Assembly: GCF_002368115.1 (NCBI RefSeq)
Contig: NZ_AP018316.1
Coordinates: 5,050,162-5,114,161, forward strand
Length of the DNA: 64,000 bases
Reading direction: 5' to 3'
Source: Dolichospermum compactum NIES-806
GTDB taxonomy: Bacteria; Cyanobacteriota; Cyanobacteriia; Cyanobacteriales; Nostocaceae
Part shown: piece by piece, positions 45,622-54,551 of the stretch
Layout: each line of letters begins with the position of its first letter
How positions within the stretch are numbered: the stretch's first letter is position 1
The notes under the pieces: generated by a model
The model's input: the letters and a program-made list of their open reading frames with translations, nothing else
The model's database searches: none
What the model was told of the DNA's origin: nothing
Position numbers and translations under genes: made by a program

Positions 45622-46242
45622 CTAAACACCGGCTTTAAAAATTTGATTAGCAGTTAAATTTAACTCTGGCCAACTTGGTGATATTATCAGGTCATTATCT
45701 CTAAACTGACTAACTTGATATTCTTCATCTATTAGGTGATAAATAGAAATAGTTGGTTGTTTGGGATTGCCAATAAATGCTCTACCACCTAAAGCAGCAT
45801 AATCAACAATCCAATATTCAACAATCCCCATTTGTTCATAATCAGCCAGTTTTTTGTGGTAATCATCACGCCAATTTGTACTGACAATTTCCACCACAAG
45901 AGGAACAGACGCAGATTCACTAATAGTAGACTGTTTTTTCCACAAAGGTTCATTGACGAGATTAGACCGATTTAACAGTATTATGTCTGGTAAGTATGCT
46001 AATTTGCTGTTTGCTGATTTGATTAAAGCTGTTTTGGGGATAAAATAAGGAAGTTTTAGCCGACTAAACTCTAATGTAATTTGTGTAGCTAAAAATCCAA
46101 CAATTTCTTCATGATCTCCTACGAGTGGTGTCATTTCTACAATTACTCCATTATGTAATTCATAGCGGACTTCTGTATTTGGATACCACTCTGTAAACTC
46201 TTCAAAGCTGACTAATTTAGTTTGAGGTAAAGCTTGAATCAT
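45622..46242 (-). CDS. Uma2-family PD-(D/E)xK protein
   Basis: 206 residues. Uma2 signatures: VRYELHNGVIVEMTP, the acidic pair in AYLPDIILLN and LVVEIVSTNW, the lysine in DDYHKKLADYEQMGI, then VEYWIVDYAAL. These proteins have a restriction-endonuclease-like fold, are hugely amplified in cyanobacteria and have no firm function. Its stop touches the start of the ABC permease, so the two are probably co-transcribed. Confidence 0.88.
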   Translation of the reverse strand: MIQALPQTKLVSFEEFTEWYPNTEVRYELHNGVIVEMTPLVGDHEEIVGFLATQITLEFSRLKLPYFIPKTALIKSANSKLAYLPDIILLNRSNLVNEPLWKKQSTISESASVPLVVEIVSTNWRDDYHKKLADYEQMGIVEYWIVDYAALGGRAFIGNPKQPTISIYHLIDEEYQVSQFRDNDLIISPSWPELNLTANQIFKAGV

Positions 46243-46523
46243 AATTTACCCGCCTATAAAATTGTAGAGTGAGTTAGCTATAGTGTAACCTCCCCATCCA
46301 TAGAAATTTCTGCTGAGAATTAAGGGCATTATCCGTTGCCCAATTTCTTAATAACACTGTATCAAATTTGCAGCCCATAATTATATCAAAAAAGTAACGC
46401 AACTGCATTGTTTGGGCAATAATAGCCTAACTGAGACAAAACAAATACAGGAAATGGGGTCTGTCTGCCCATTCCCAAACTACAATAAGAACATATATCC
46501 GAATATTTTGATTAATTTGCTCT

Positions 46524-47624
46524 ATGTCAGTTTTAGCAGCGATCGCAGTCTTGGCTATTTTGATCTTAGTACATGAGTTGGGACATTTCATAGCCGCCCG
46601 TTCTCAAGGCATTTATGCTAACCGCTTCTCCCTGGGGTTTGGTCCGATTCTTTTGAAGTACCAAGGATCAGAAACAGAATACACTATCCGTGCCTTCCCC
46701 TTGGGTGGTTTTGTCGGCTTTCCCGACGATGATCCAGATAGCGAAATTCCCCCCAATGACCCGAATTTGCTGCGTAACCGCCCAGTTTTAGACCGTGCTA
46801 TAGTCATTAGTGCCGGTGTCATCGCCAATTTAATCTTTGCGTATTTAATGTTGGCTTTGCAACTGGGAATCGTTGGTATACCCCAAGAATTTCAGTATCA
46901 ACCAGGTGTACTTGTCAAACCTGTAAACGAACAATCCGTCGCTTATCAAGCAGGGATTCGGGAAGGAGACATTATTCTCGCTGTGAATGGTCAAGAAATT
47001 CCACTAGGTAAAGATGCCACCACATTATTAACCAAGGAAATCCAAACCCACCCTAATCAAGAAATTGACCTCAAAATTCAACACGAAACCCAACAAACCA
47101 ACCTGAAACTAACACCTAAACAAGGTGCTGATGGTAAAGGTGTCGTAGGAATTGAATTAGGTCCAAATGGTAAAGCAATTTATCGCCGTCCTCAAGATAT
47201 TGTCGAGATTATCAAACTTGCTGCTAATCGCTTCCAACAGTTAGTGGTGGGAACATTTCAAGGTTTTGGGCAATTAATTACTAATTTTGGGCAAACGGTG
47301 GGACAAGTTTCAGGACCCGTGAAAATCGTCCAAATTGGCGCACAATTAGCAGCTAGTGATAGCACAAATTTATTTTCTTTTGCGGCAATTATTAGTATTA
47401 ACCTGGCAATTATTAATATTTTGCCTCTTCCCGCTTTAGATGGTGGACAATTAGCCTTTTTACTCATTGAAGGATTATTTGGTAAACCTTTACCTAACAA
47501 AATTCAAGAAGGTGTGATGCAAACTGGCTTAGTGTTACTTTTAGGATTAGGTATTTTCCTAATTGTCAAAGAAACAACCCAATTAACATCCCAGCTAGAA
47601 TGGGTACAAAAATTGTTTCAGTAA
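46524..47624 (+). CDS. rseP: Site-2 intramembrane zinc protease (RseP family)
   Basis: 366 residues. The HELGH zinc motif lies at residues 17-21 in the first membrane helix and the third ligand motif is LPALDGGQLAF near the C-terminus. A PDZ domain (GVLVKPVNEQSVAYQAGIRE and later VGIELG) sits between. These enzymes cut membrane-bound anti-sigma factors or signal remnants. The gene is of normal length and stands alone. Confidence 0.93.
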   Translation: MSVLAAIAVLAILILVHELGHFIAARSQGIYANRFSLGFGPILLKYQGSETEYTIRAFPLGGFVGFPDDDPDSEIPPNDPNLLRNRPVLDRAIVISAGVIANLIFAYLMLALQLGIVGIPQEFQYQPGVLVKPVNEQSVAYQAGIREGDIILAVNGQEIPLGKDATTLLTKEIQTHPNQEIDLKIQHETQQTNLKLTPKQGADGKGVVGIELGPNGKAIYRRPQDIVEIIKLAANRFQQLVVGTFQGFGQLITNFGQTVGQVSGPVKIVQIGAQLAASDSTNLFSFAAIISINLAIINILPLPALDGGQLAFLLIEGLFGKPLPNKIQEGVMQTGLVLLLGLGIFLIVKETTQLTSQLEWVQKLFQ

Positions 47625-47830
47625 ATATACAGCAGGATTCAGGATTCAGAAGTAGAACTGGCTTTGTGTATAGGTTTCAATTTATATTTTGTATCTCCTA
47701 ACTACGCACCCTGCTGTATATTTACTGATTAGCGTCAGTTGCCAGTTAAGCAATAGATGAGTAAATTCAAAAAACTATTGACAACTGACAACTGACCACT
47801 AACAACTAAACAATCACAAGAGAAAATTGA

Positions 47831-48502
47831 TTGACTCGTAAATCATTAACCAAAAAACAACGGGCTTTAGAAATCCTTTCCCGTATTCAGCATCTTTATC
47901 CAGACGCAACTTGCTCCCTAGATTATGCCACCCCTGTACAATTATTAGTAGCAACTATTCTTTCCGCTCAATGTACAGATGAAAGGGTAAACAAAGTAAC
48001 GCCAGGATTATTTGGCAAATTTCCTGACGCGGAAAGTTTAGCAAATGCAAATTTAACAGAGTTAGAAGAATTGGTACGTTCGACAGGATTTTATCGCAAT
48101 AAAGCTAAGAATATTCAAGGTGCTTGTCGAATGATTGTTCAGGATTTTAACGCTGTTGTTCCCAACAAAATGGAAGACTTATTAAAACTTCCAGGAGTAG
48201 CCCGAAAAACTGCAAATGTGGTTTTAGCTCATGCTTATGGTATTAATGCTGGAGTAACTGTAGATACTCACGTAAAGCGTTTGAGTCAGCGTTTGGGATT
48301 GACAAAAAATACCGAACCTGTGGGAATTGAAAAGGATTTAATGAAGTTATTACCCCAACCAGACTGGGAAAATTGGTCAATTAGATTAATTTATCATGGT
48401 CGGGCTGTCTGTAAAGCCCGTTCTCCTAGTTGTGATATTTGTAAGTTGGTTGACTTGTGTGATATGAATTTATCTGACGCAAAGTCCCAAAAAACAAAGT
48501 AA
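47831..48502 (+). CDS. nth: Endonuclease III (DNA glycosylase/AP lyase)
   Basis: 223 residues from a TTG start. The helix-hairpin-helix LLKLPGVARKTANVVLAHAY contains the catalytic Lys, and the VDTHVKRLSQRLGL segment contains the catalytic Asp. The C-terminal [4Fe-4S] loop CKARSPSCDICKLVDLC has all four cysteines. It removes oxidised pyrimidines in base-excision repair. Confidence 0.95.
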   Translation: MTRKSLTKKQRALEILSRIQHLYPDATCSLDYATPVQLLVATILSAQCTDERVNKVTPGLFGKFPDAESLANANLTELEELVRSTGFYRNKAKNIQGACRMIVQDFNAVVPNKMEDLLKLPGVARKTANVVLAHAYGINAGVTVDTHVKRLSQRLGLTKNTEPVGIEKDLMKLLPQPDWENWSIRLIYHGRAVCKARSPSCDICKLVDLCDMNLSDAKSQKTK

Positions 48503-48538
48503 CTCATTCATAATCTAAATGAGTCATTGCAATCCTAC

Positions 48539-48670
48539 AGGACTTACGCAACTGGCACATTGGTAGGGTGCTTTACTACTGCATAAATCCTGCCAATAAA
48601 CAGATTATTGATATCTGACGTGGTTGGTGAGCTTGCCGAACCACACCCGACAACAGATTTTTAGTGTGAC
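48539..48670. repeat. Decayed copy of the 'aggacttacgcaa' MITE
   Basis: The left end AGGACTTACGCAACTGGCAC and the following TTGGTAGGGTGC match the element at 56358-56480. The inside matches that element's interior in reverse orientation (GCATAAATCCTGC-AATAAACAG). The right arm (ACAACAGATTTTTAGTGTGAC) lacks the terminal bases and a short unrelated hairpin (GGTTGGTGAGCTTGCCGAACC) is inserted near it. Confidence 0.8.
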
Positions 48671-48703
48671 TGAGGTAATTAATAAAGATGCTATTTTTGA
48701 TTA

Positions 48704-49213
48704 TTACAATTCATCAAAATAATAAGTTACCACTCCAGAAATGGGGTCATTACCAATTCTGATATGATTTGATTTCAGCATTTCTTGGAGTGTAGCTTCG
48801 ACTTCTCCAAAACTCATTCCTGTAGCCTTAACACCTTGAGTTACAGTTAAACTACCACCCTTAGCTTCTGCGGCTTCTATTAGTTTAACAATCATTGGTT
48901 TCTCCGCCGGTTTGTGAACTTGGGAAATAAATATCCGTTCATTCATGGATACGCCTAAAGGTGATAAACCTGCTTTTAGTAGCAATTTCTGCTCATATTC
49001 GTCTACCATATTAGGTATGATTAATAAATCATAGATTTGTCCCAAGTAAAAGAACCCACAGGTAAAGAACCATAATAAACCAGTAGCCGTTTTACCATTA
49101 TATAAGCGATGTAAACCACCTATTCCCAAAAAACCAGCCCCACACAAGAGGTAAGAGACAAGAAGACGGTCTTTATGTTCAGTATTTTTTATAGTCATCT
49201 TATTTATGTCCAT
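48704..49213 (-). CDS. TM2-domain membrane protein
   Basis: 169 residues. The TM2 domain reads LLCGAGFLGIGGLHRLYNGK, then TGLLWFFTCGFFYLGQIYDL: two membrane helices joined by a short DRF/GLHRLY-like turn. The C-terminal 90 residues are soluble, with a possible winged-helix-like part (GMSFGEVEATLQEMLKSNHI). Function unknown. Confidence 0.85.
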   Translation of the reverse strand: MDINKMTIKNTEHKDRLLVSYLLCGAGFLGIGGLHRLYNGKTATGLLWFFTCGFFYLGQIYDLLIIPNMVDEYEQKLLLKAGLSPLGVSMNERIFISQVHKPAEKPMIVKLIEAAEAKGGSLTVTQGVKATGMSFGEVEATLQEMLKSNHIRIGNDPISGVVTYYFDEL

Positions 49214-49304
49214 TAGGATTTACTGGTTTAAAAACCCACACTGCAATTAACTACCCTTGGTTAGTCTTCGATTCCCCAATTAACCATTATATTTATTTAT
49301 TACC

Positions 49305-50357
49305 ATGATTTCCCTTTCACCTGAACTCCAAGCTAGACTTTCCACACCTCTAAAGATTGGCTCATTTGAGGTTAAAAGCCGTGTTTTACAGTCTCCTCTA
49401 TCAGGGGTGACAGATATGGTATTTCGGCGTTTAGTGCGTCGTTATGCCCCAGAATCTATGGTGTATACAGAAATGGTAAATGCTACAGGCTTACATTATG
49501 TTAAGCAATTACCAATAATTATGGAAGTAGATCCTAACGAACGTCCAATTAGTATTCAATTATTTGATTGTCGTCCCGATTTTTTAGCAGAAGCAGCTAT
49601 AAAAGCAGTTGCTGAAGGTGCAGATACTGTTGATATTAATATGGGATGTCCTGTGAATAAAATTACTAAAAATGGTGGTGGTTCTTCTTTATTACGTCAA
49701 CCAGAAATTGCGGAAGCAATTGTGCGGGAAGTTGTCAAAGCAGTAGATGTTCCTGTAACTGTAAAAACCCGCATTGGTTGGAATGATCAGGAAATTACTA
49801 TTCTTGATTTTGCGAAAAGAATGGAAGGCGCAGGAGCAAAAATGATTACTGTGCATGGACGCACTCGCGCTCAAGGTTATAATGGTAATGCACGGTGGGA
49901 ATGGATAGCTAAAGTCAAGGAAATTTTATCAATTCCTGTGATTGGGAATGGAGATATTTTTTCTGTGGAAGCTGCGGTAAAATGTTTAGAACAAACTGGT
50001 GCAGATGGAGTAATGTGTTCTCGTGGAACTTTAGGTTATCCCTTTTTAGTTGGTGAAGTTGATCATTTCTTAAAAACTGGAGAATTATTAACACCACCTA
50101 ACCCAATTCAACGCTTAGAATGTGCCAGAGAACATCTTTTTGCTTTGTGGGAATACAAGGGAGATAGGGGAGTCCGTCAGGCTCGTAAACACATGACTTG
50201 GTATGCTAAAGGCTTTATGGGTGCGGCTGATTTACGGGGTAAATTAAGTTTAATGGAAACTGTCCAACAAGGTTTAGATTTAATTGATGGTGCGATAGAA
50301 AGATTAGCAAATGGTTATGAAGTTGAAGAAGAAGTACCAGCTATTATTGCACTTTAG
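49305..50357 (+). CDS. dus: tRNA-dihydrouridine synthase
   Basis: 350 residues. FMN-dependent enzyme reducing uridines in tRNA D-loops. Motifs: LQSPLSGVTDMVFRRLVRRY, SIQLFDCRPDFLAEAA, the NMGCPVNKITKNGGGSSLL loop with the catalytic Cys, VTVKTRIGW and ITVHGRTRAQGY. Length fits the Dus family. Position within the DusA/B/C subgroups is not clear; the NMGCPxxK form is DusB-like. Confidence 0.95.
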   Translation: MISLSPELQARLSTPLKIGSFEVKSRVLQSPLSGVTDMVFRRLVRRYAPESMVYTEMVNATGLHYVKQLPIIMEVDPNERPISIQLFDCRPDFLAEAAIKAVAEGADTVDINMGCPVNKITKNGGGSSLLRQPEIAEAIVREVVKAVDVPVTVKTRIGWNDQEITILDFAKRMEGAGAKMITVHGRTRAQGYNGNARWEWIAKVKEILSIPVIGNGDIFSVEAAVKCLEQTGADGVMCSRGTLGYPFLVGEVDHFLKTGELLTPPNPIQRLECAREHLFALWEYKGDRGVRQARKHMTWYAKGFMGAADLRGKLSLMETVQQGLDLIDGAIERLANGYEVEEEVPAIIAL

Positions 50358-50539
50358 CATTGATTTCTAGGTTAGGTTAAGCGATAGGTTAACACAAGCT
50401 AAGGAATATGAATTAAATAAAGTGCAAAAGTAGGGTGTGTTAGCGACAGCGTAACGCACCATTTCAGGTTAAGTCAGAATTGCAGGTTATTAAATTTGCG
50501 TTCCTAAGTGCGATCGCTAATTCTTTAAACTCCCATTTT

Positions 50540-51202
50540 TCATAACAAACCTCGATAACGAATAAAAATCAAAATCACAGCCCAAGAACCTAATGCTACT
50601 TTAACAGCAACTAGGATATTTAATATTGGCAGAATTCCACCACTAAATAATGTTCCTAACTCTCCATGTGGTAATTCCATTCCTGACAAAGTTATCACTG
50701 CTAAAACAATGAAAACTAATACGGAAACCTTTTCCCAGATAGCCGCGTGCCAACGTTGGTAAATATCCTGCATCCATTGGTATGATGAGGTAATTGCTAT
50801 CAGTCCGATTGCTGTCCCTCCAGCGACTCCAGCCGCAAAACCACCCCCCGGACTCAAATGCCCCCTAATTGCTAATTCAATGCCCACTAATGCCGCAATT
50901 GTCGCCCCTAGACGAGCTAATATTATTGATGGTTGATCTTTAAATTGATAGATGCTGCAAGATGGTTTTTCATTAGCTAATAAAAAATTAGCTCCGAGAA
51001 TGGCAATAGTAAAAACAATAACTTCAAAGATTGTATCATATAGCCGATTTCTGAAAATAATTCCTGAGACTGCATTAGGAACTCCACTTTCTTTTACCAC
51101 TGTTTCCACAGTAGAAATATCTAGTAAATTCGGTTCTGAATGAGGCATAATCAACATTTTCACAAATAAAGCTATTCCGGCTAAAATGTAAACTAATTTC
51201 AT
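50540..51202 (-). CDS. mrpB: Mrp antiporter subunit B (MnhB-like)
   Basis: 220 residues. Last gene of the operon. The MnhB signature IRGHLSPGGGFAAGVAGGTA lies in the second half. The first 80 residues include a separate membrane pair (YDTIFEVIVFTIAILGANFL) like the MbhE segment found at the end of MrpA. It overlaps the upstream gene by four bases. Confidence 0.88.
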   Translation of the reverse strand: MKLVYILAGIALFVKMLIMPHSEPNLLDISTVETVVKESGVPNAVSGIIFRNRLYDTIFEVIVFTIAILGANFLLANEKPSCSIYQFKDQPSIILARLGATIAALVGIELAIRGHLSPGGGFAAGVAGGTAIGLIAITSSYQWMQDIYQRWHAAIWEKVSVLVFIVLAVITLSGMELPHGELGTLFSGGILPILNILVAVKVALGSWAVILIFIRYRGLL

Positions 51203-51765
51203 AAAGTTTGCTCCCCTGAATCTAAAACATTGAAATATTTTAAAGTGGTTTTTGGTGATGAAAGTTCACTTTTTACGATGTTGTAAATGCGTTGCACTCT
51301 AATCACAGTTTGGTATGTTTCTTCTGCTTCCACAACCTTGTCTAATTGCACACAACTAGCATGAATTTCTTTTTCAATTAGTGCCTGTTGTAAAGTTTCT
51401 TGAGTAGGATAAGGTACAAGTTCTAGACGCAAATAATGTTTATTAAAAATGCTGCGGAAATCGTTTATTAATTGTTGAAAATTTCCATCTTGATTTTTTT
51501 CTATTGATTGATATTCCATGATCCCAAGACGTAATACTAAGGATGAACGAACTGCGATCGCATACAAAGTAATTGATAGCATTGTTCCCATTAATGCTTC
51601 TGTTAAAGCCACATCTGCTGCACCCAAAACTGCATCTACCATTGCCGCAACTGCACCCAGTACCCCACGAATTACTAAGGCATGATAGGGGTTAGTTTGA
51701 GTTACTAACATTCCCGCAGTTAAGGGTAATAAAGCAATGATTAAATAGAGATAAGTATCATTCAT
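51199..51765 (-). CDS. Mrp antiporter MrpA-C/MbhD-like subunit with soluble tail
   Basis: 188 residues. The first 90 are three membrane helices of the DUF4040/MbhD type (VLGAADVALTEALMGTMLS), which normally lie at the end of MrpA. The last 100 residues are a soluble extension (NKHYLRLELVPYPTQETLQQ) that I do not recognise. The large MrpA (NuoL-like) protein is not in this operon, so subunit A is either split or replaced. Confidence 0.8.
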   Translation of the reverse strand: MNDTYLYLIIALLPLTAGMLVTQTNPYHALVIRGVLGAVAAMVDAVLGAADVALTEALMGTMLSITLYAIAVRSSLVLRLGIMEYQSIEKNQDGNFQQLINDFRSIFNKHYLRLELVPYPTQETLQQALIEKEIHASCVQLDKVVEAEETYQTVIRVQRIYNIVKSELSSPKTTLKYFNVLDSGEQTL

Positions 51766-52036
51766 TTTTTGCCTCTTCTGTTGAACAGTATGCTAATACA
51801 TAACCAAGCATAGTATTCCAAATTGCTAAGGAAATAATGCCAAGAATAAGTAGTGGCCATTCACTGGGTATTTTCAGTAACAGTCCGACAATAATCATCA
51901 TTGAACCTAAAGTATCAGCAACAGAAAGTCCATGTAATTTGAATAATACTGATCTGTTGCTGACTAAATGAGAAGTTCCCCAAAACCAGAAAACTATGCC
52001 TATACCTATGCAGGTATAACTAAGAAAGTTGATCAT
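51758..52036 (-). CDS. mrpG: Mrp antiporter subunit G
   Basis: 92 residues with three membrane helices. The MnhG pattern is clear: KLHGLSVADTLGSMMIIVGL, then LLILGIISLAIWNTMLGYVL. It overlaps both neighbours by 4-8 bases. Confidence 0.88.
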   Translation of the reverse strand: MINFLSYTCIGIGIVFWFWGTSHLVSNRSVLFKLHGLSVADTLGSMMIIVGLLLKIPSEWPLLILGIISLAIWNTMLGYVLAYCSTEEAKNE

Positions 52037-52290
52037 ACTTCACCTAATCTTCTGAGTATATGTGCTAATAACATTAATCCGGCATTTCCTACTGTCAAAA
52101 TAATCGCTGCAACTACACCAATCATCCAATCATCGCGCAAAACGGAAACTACGAGAATCATGATAGCCACTTTACTGGAAATGCTGCCAAATGCTAACAT
52201 CAACTGCCAAGTATCATCTGTTTTCCAGGCTTCATAGATGGGAATTAGTAAAGCCAAAATCATTGCTATTAAGACTATTTCTAAGTTCAT
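52033..52290 (-). CDS. mrpF: Mrp antiporter subunit F
   Basis: 85 residues, three membrane helices. It matches MnhF in size and layout, with VVSVLRDDWMIGVVAAIILT in the place of the family's conserved aspartate helix. Four-base overlaps with mrpE and mrpG. Confidence 0.85.
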   Translation of the reverse strand: MNLEIVLIAMILALLIPIYEAWKTDDTWQLMLAFGSISSKVAIMILVVSVLRDDWMIGVVAAIILTVGNAGLMLLAHILRRLGEV

Positions 52291-52688
52291 GCTTGTTTTT
52301 TCCTGGGTTTAATATAGTGAACTTCATACCATCCTTCTTCGTGGTATTTCAAAACTATGGTTTTAGGGGTAAAGGTAATCAGAAATATATCGAAAAAAAC
52401 CAATAATGGTGATCTGTTGAGTTTGACTTTCTCCATGATAATTTCTTCTTGTTTATGGGGACGGAAGATAATTTCAAATGCCTCCATAAAAGCTACCGGA
52501 ATGGCAACAAAGATTTTAATTATTACCTTTAACCAAGATTTTAATTTTTCTGGTGATGACTTACCACGTGGTAAAAGTAAGGCAATAATTACACCGATGA
52601 TAATATTTGTTACACTCACATTCGCTGTGAGTAATAACCAAATTGACAGTCTTAATATGAAATGTCCAATCATGGGAAAGCCATCCAA
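52287..52688 (-). CDS. mrpE: Mrp antiporter subunit E
   Basis: 133 residues. MnhE features: two N-terminal helices, then VAIPVAFMEAFEIIFRPHKQ and a soluble end with LIFTPKT-like TFTPKTIVLKYHEEGWYEVH. It overlaps mrpD by 19 bases. Confidence 0.88.
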   Translation of the reverse strand: MDGFPMIGHFILRLSIWLLLTANVSVTNIIIGVIIALLLPRGKSSPEKLKSWLKVIIKIFVAIPVAFMEAFEIIFRPHKQEEIIMEKVKLNRSPLLVFFDIFLITFTPKTIVLKYHEEGWYEVHYIKPRKKQA

Positions 52689-54103
52689 AATAATATGATT
52701 AAAGTTAGACTCATGACACCAACTAAATGCTCAAATTCTTCAAATACACGAGGTAGAGATATTGATAAATTTTTGAAAATTAAATGATATCCTAACCACC
52801 CCGCAGCGATAATTGCGATTGCTTTTGTAATATTGGTGATTTCATAAGCTGGAAGATAGATAATATTTGCCACAAATAATCCAGTAATCAAAAAGATTAC
52901 TGATATCCAAAAACCGGATTTTGTTTTTTGTTCTTCTGCTGTTGTATGGGGGAGAAAAATAAATTTGGCAAAAGATATGGCTGTACCAACTGCGGCAATA
53001 TTCATCAGTATCAATTGCCAAGATTCTAAATTTTTCGTCGTTGATACTTTTGCTGCAAACCCTGATAACAAAGGAAAACCAGAAATTGATAAACTAGCAA
53101 TAACTAAAGGTATCCAAATTGTTGTATGAATGGGTTTATTTTGCAGTTCTTTAAAATTGCGACTGGGTAAAGAACCCGCAATCAAAAACAAAGATGATTT
53201 GACTAATCCATGAGTGAGGGCATAAAATCCACCTACAGCCGGTGCAGCGAGAATCCAGCCTAACTGGGAAATAGTGCTAAATGCTAACAGGCGCTTGGTA
53301 TCCTTTTCAAATACAGCATAGGAGACACCCATTAAAGCTGTTCCCATACCAAAAATTCTGACTATGGTATCAATTTCTTCGGAAACGAATGCACAACGTA
53401 ATAAAGGCAAAACACTGGCTTTAACGACAATTCCTGACATCAATGCGGAAACTGGTGTTTCTGATTCAGAATGAGTTAAAGGTAGCCATAAACCGGATAC
53501 AAAAATCCCCGCTTTGATTAATAATCCCAGAAAAATTAATGCTAGTGCTTCTGGTGGTGATCCCTTTAAACTGGCAAAACTAAAGGAATGATGTGTCTGA
53601 TAAACCAGCACTGCACCAACCAGATAAAACAACATTGCAGTATTACTAACAAAGAGATACCGTAAACCTACCCAAATTGAGCGATCGCTACGAGAATAAG
53701 CAATTAATAAAAAAGCCGCAATACCGCTTACTTCTAACGCCACATATAGACTAATGAAATCTGCACAGACAAAGGCAGCATTGAGGCTACCATGCACAAT
53801 AATCATCTGGGCATAGAAAAAAGCCGTTTTATCACTGCGCCAGCAGTAGAGGGCAACAGCAGCCGTTACCAGTGCATTTGTTAAAATAAAGTAACCACTT
53901 AAATCATCGGCTACTAAAGTAATACCAAAACTATCCAGTAAATTCAGGGTGATGGGTGATCGTTCGATAAATAGCTGCAACCCATAAGCAGCAGAAGCAA
54001 TAGTCCCCCACAATGTCAAATGTCGGTTAAGTTTGGGGACTAGAAAAATGATGAATCCTAGAAAAAATGGGGTAGCAATCCAAGTCAGTGTAATGGTATT
54101 CAT
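52670..54103 (-). CDS. mrpD: Mrp antiporter subunit D (NuoL/M/N-like)
   Basis: 477 residues with about fourteen helices. The proton_antipo_M core includes YVALEVSGIAAFLLIAYSRS (conserved Glu), LLIKAGIFVSGLWLPLTHSE (Lys) and FSTISQLGWILAAPAVGGFY, DTKRLLAF before it. It is the main cation/proton channel subunit related to complex I. Four-base overlap with mrpC. Confidence 0.9.
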   Translation of the reverse strand: MNTITLTWIATPFFLGFIIFLVPKLNRHLTLWGTIASAAYGLQLFIERSPITLNLLDSFGITLVADDLSGYFILTNALVTAAVALYCWRSDKTAFFYAQMIIVHGSLNAAFVCADFISLYVALEVSGIAAFLLIAYSRSDRSIWVGLRYLFVSNTAMLFYLVGAVLVYQTHHSFSFASLKGSPPEALALIFLGLLIKAGIFVSGLWLPLTHSESETPVSALMSGIVVKASVLPLLRCAFVSEEIDTIVRIFGMGTALMGVSYAVFEKDTKRLLAFSTISQLGWILAAPAVGGFYALTHGLVKSSLFLIAGSLPSRNFKELQNKPIHTTIWIPLVIASLSISGFPLLSGFAAKVSTTKNLESWQLILMNIAAVGTAISFAKFIFLPHTTAEEQKTKSGFWISVIFLITGLFVANIIYLPAYEITNITKAIAIIAAGWLGYHLIFKNLSISLPRVFEEFEHLVGVMSLTLIILFWMAFP

Positions 54104-54435
54104 GGTGTATTATTTTTCTCAATCTCGTTACTTTCCAATGTGGGATTATCCCGTGCTAATTTCATCACACCAACTAGCATCAAAGCCTGTATCGAGAAAC
54201 CGATGACTATTGCTGTTAATATCACTGCTTGGGGAACAGGATCAGCATAAGCAATATTTTTTACATCTGAAATAATGGGAGTAAATAACCCTTCTCGTGA
54301 TGCAATTAGTACATAAAAGGCAATCACACCTGTACTCATCACATCCATAGAGACTATTTTCATGACCAGGTTTTTTTTGAGGATAATCCCAAAAAAACCA
54401 CAGAGTATTGTTACCAGTACACACGCTTCTAACAC
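54100..54435 (-). CDS. mrpC: Mrp antiporter subunit C (NuoK-like)
   Basis: 111 residues, three helices, first gene of the operon. It shows the NuoK/MnhC pattern: LCGFFGIILKKNLVMKIVSM at the start and DPVPQAVILTAIVIGFSIQA. The Mrp complex exchanges Na+ for H+ and supports pH and salt tolerance in cyanobacteria. The whole set C-D-E-F-G-(A-C-terminal-like)-B is overlapped and surely co-transcribed from a promoter in 54436-54550. Confidence 0.9.
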   Translation of the reverse strand: MLEACVLVTILCGFFGIILKKNLVMKIVSMDVMSTGVIAFYVLIASREGLFTPIISDVKNIAYADPVPQAVILTAIVIGFSIQALMLVGVMKLARDNPTLESNEIEKNNTP

Positions 54436-54551
54436 GGGAATTATTTAATTTTATGATAAAGTGCTAACTCTATATAAGCACGAATTTTTAGTGCCAGATT
54501 AAATTTGCCACTAAAATATTCTTATGATTATTATAGGTATACCTAGATGAT

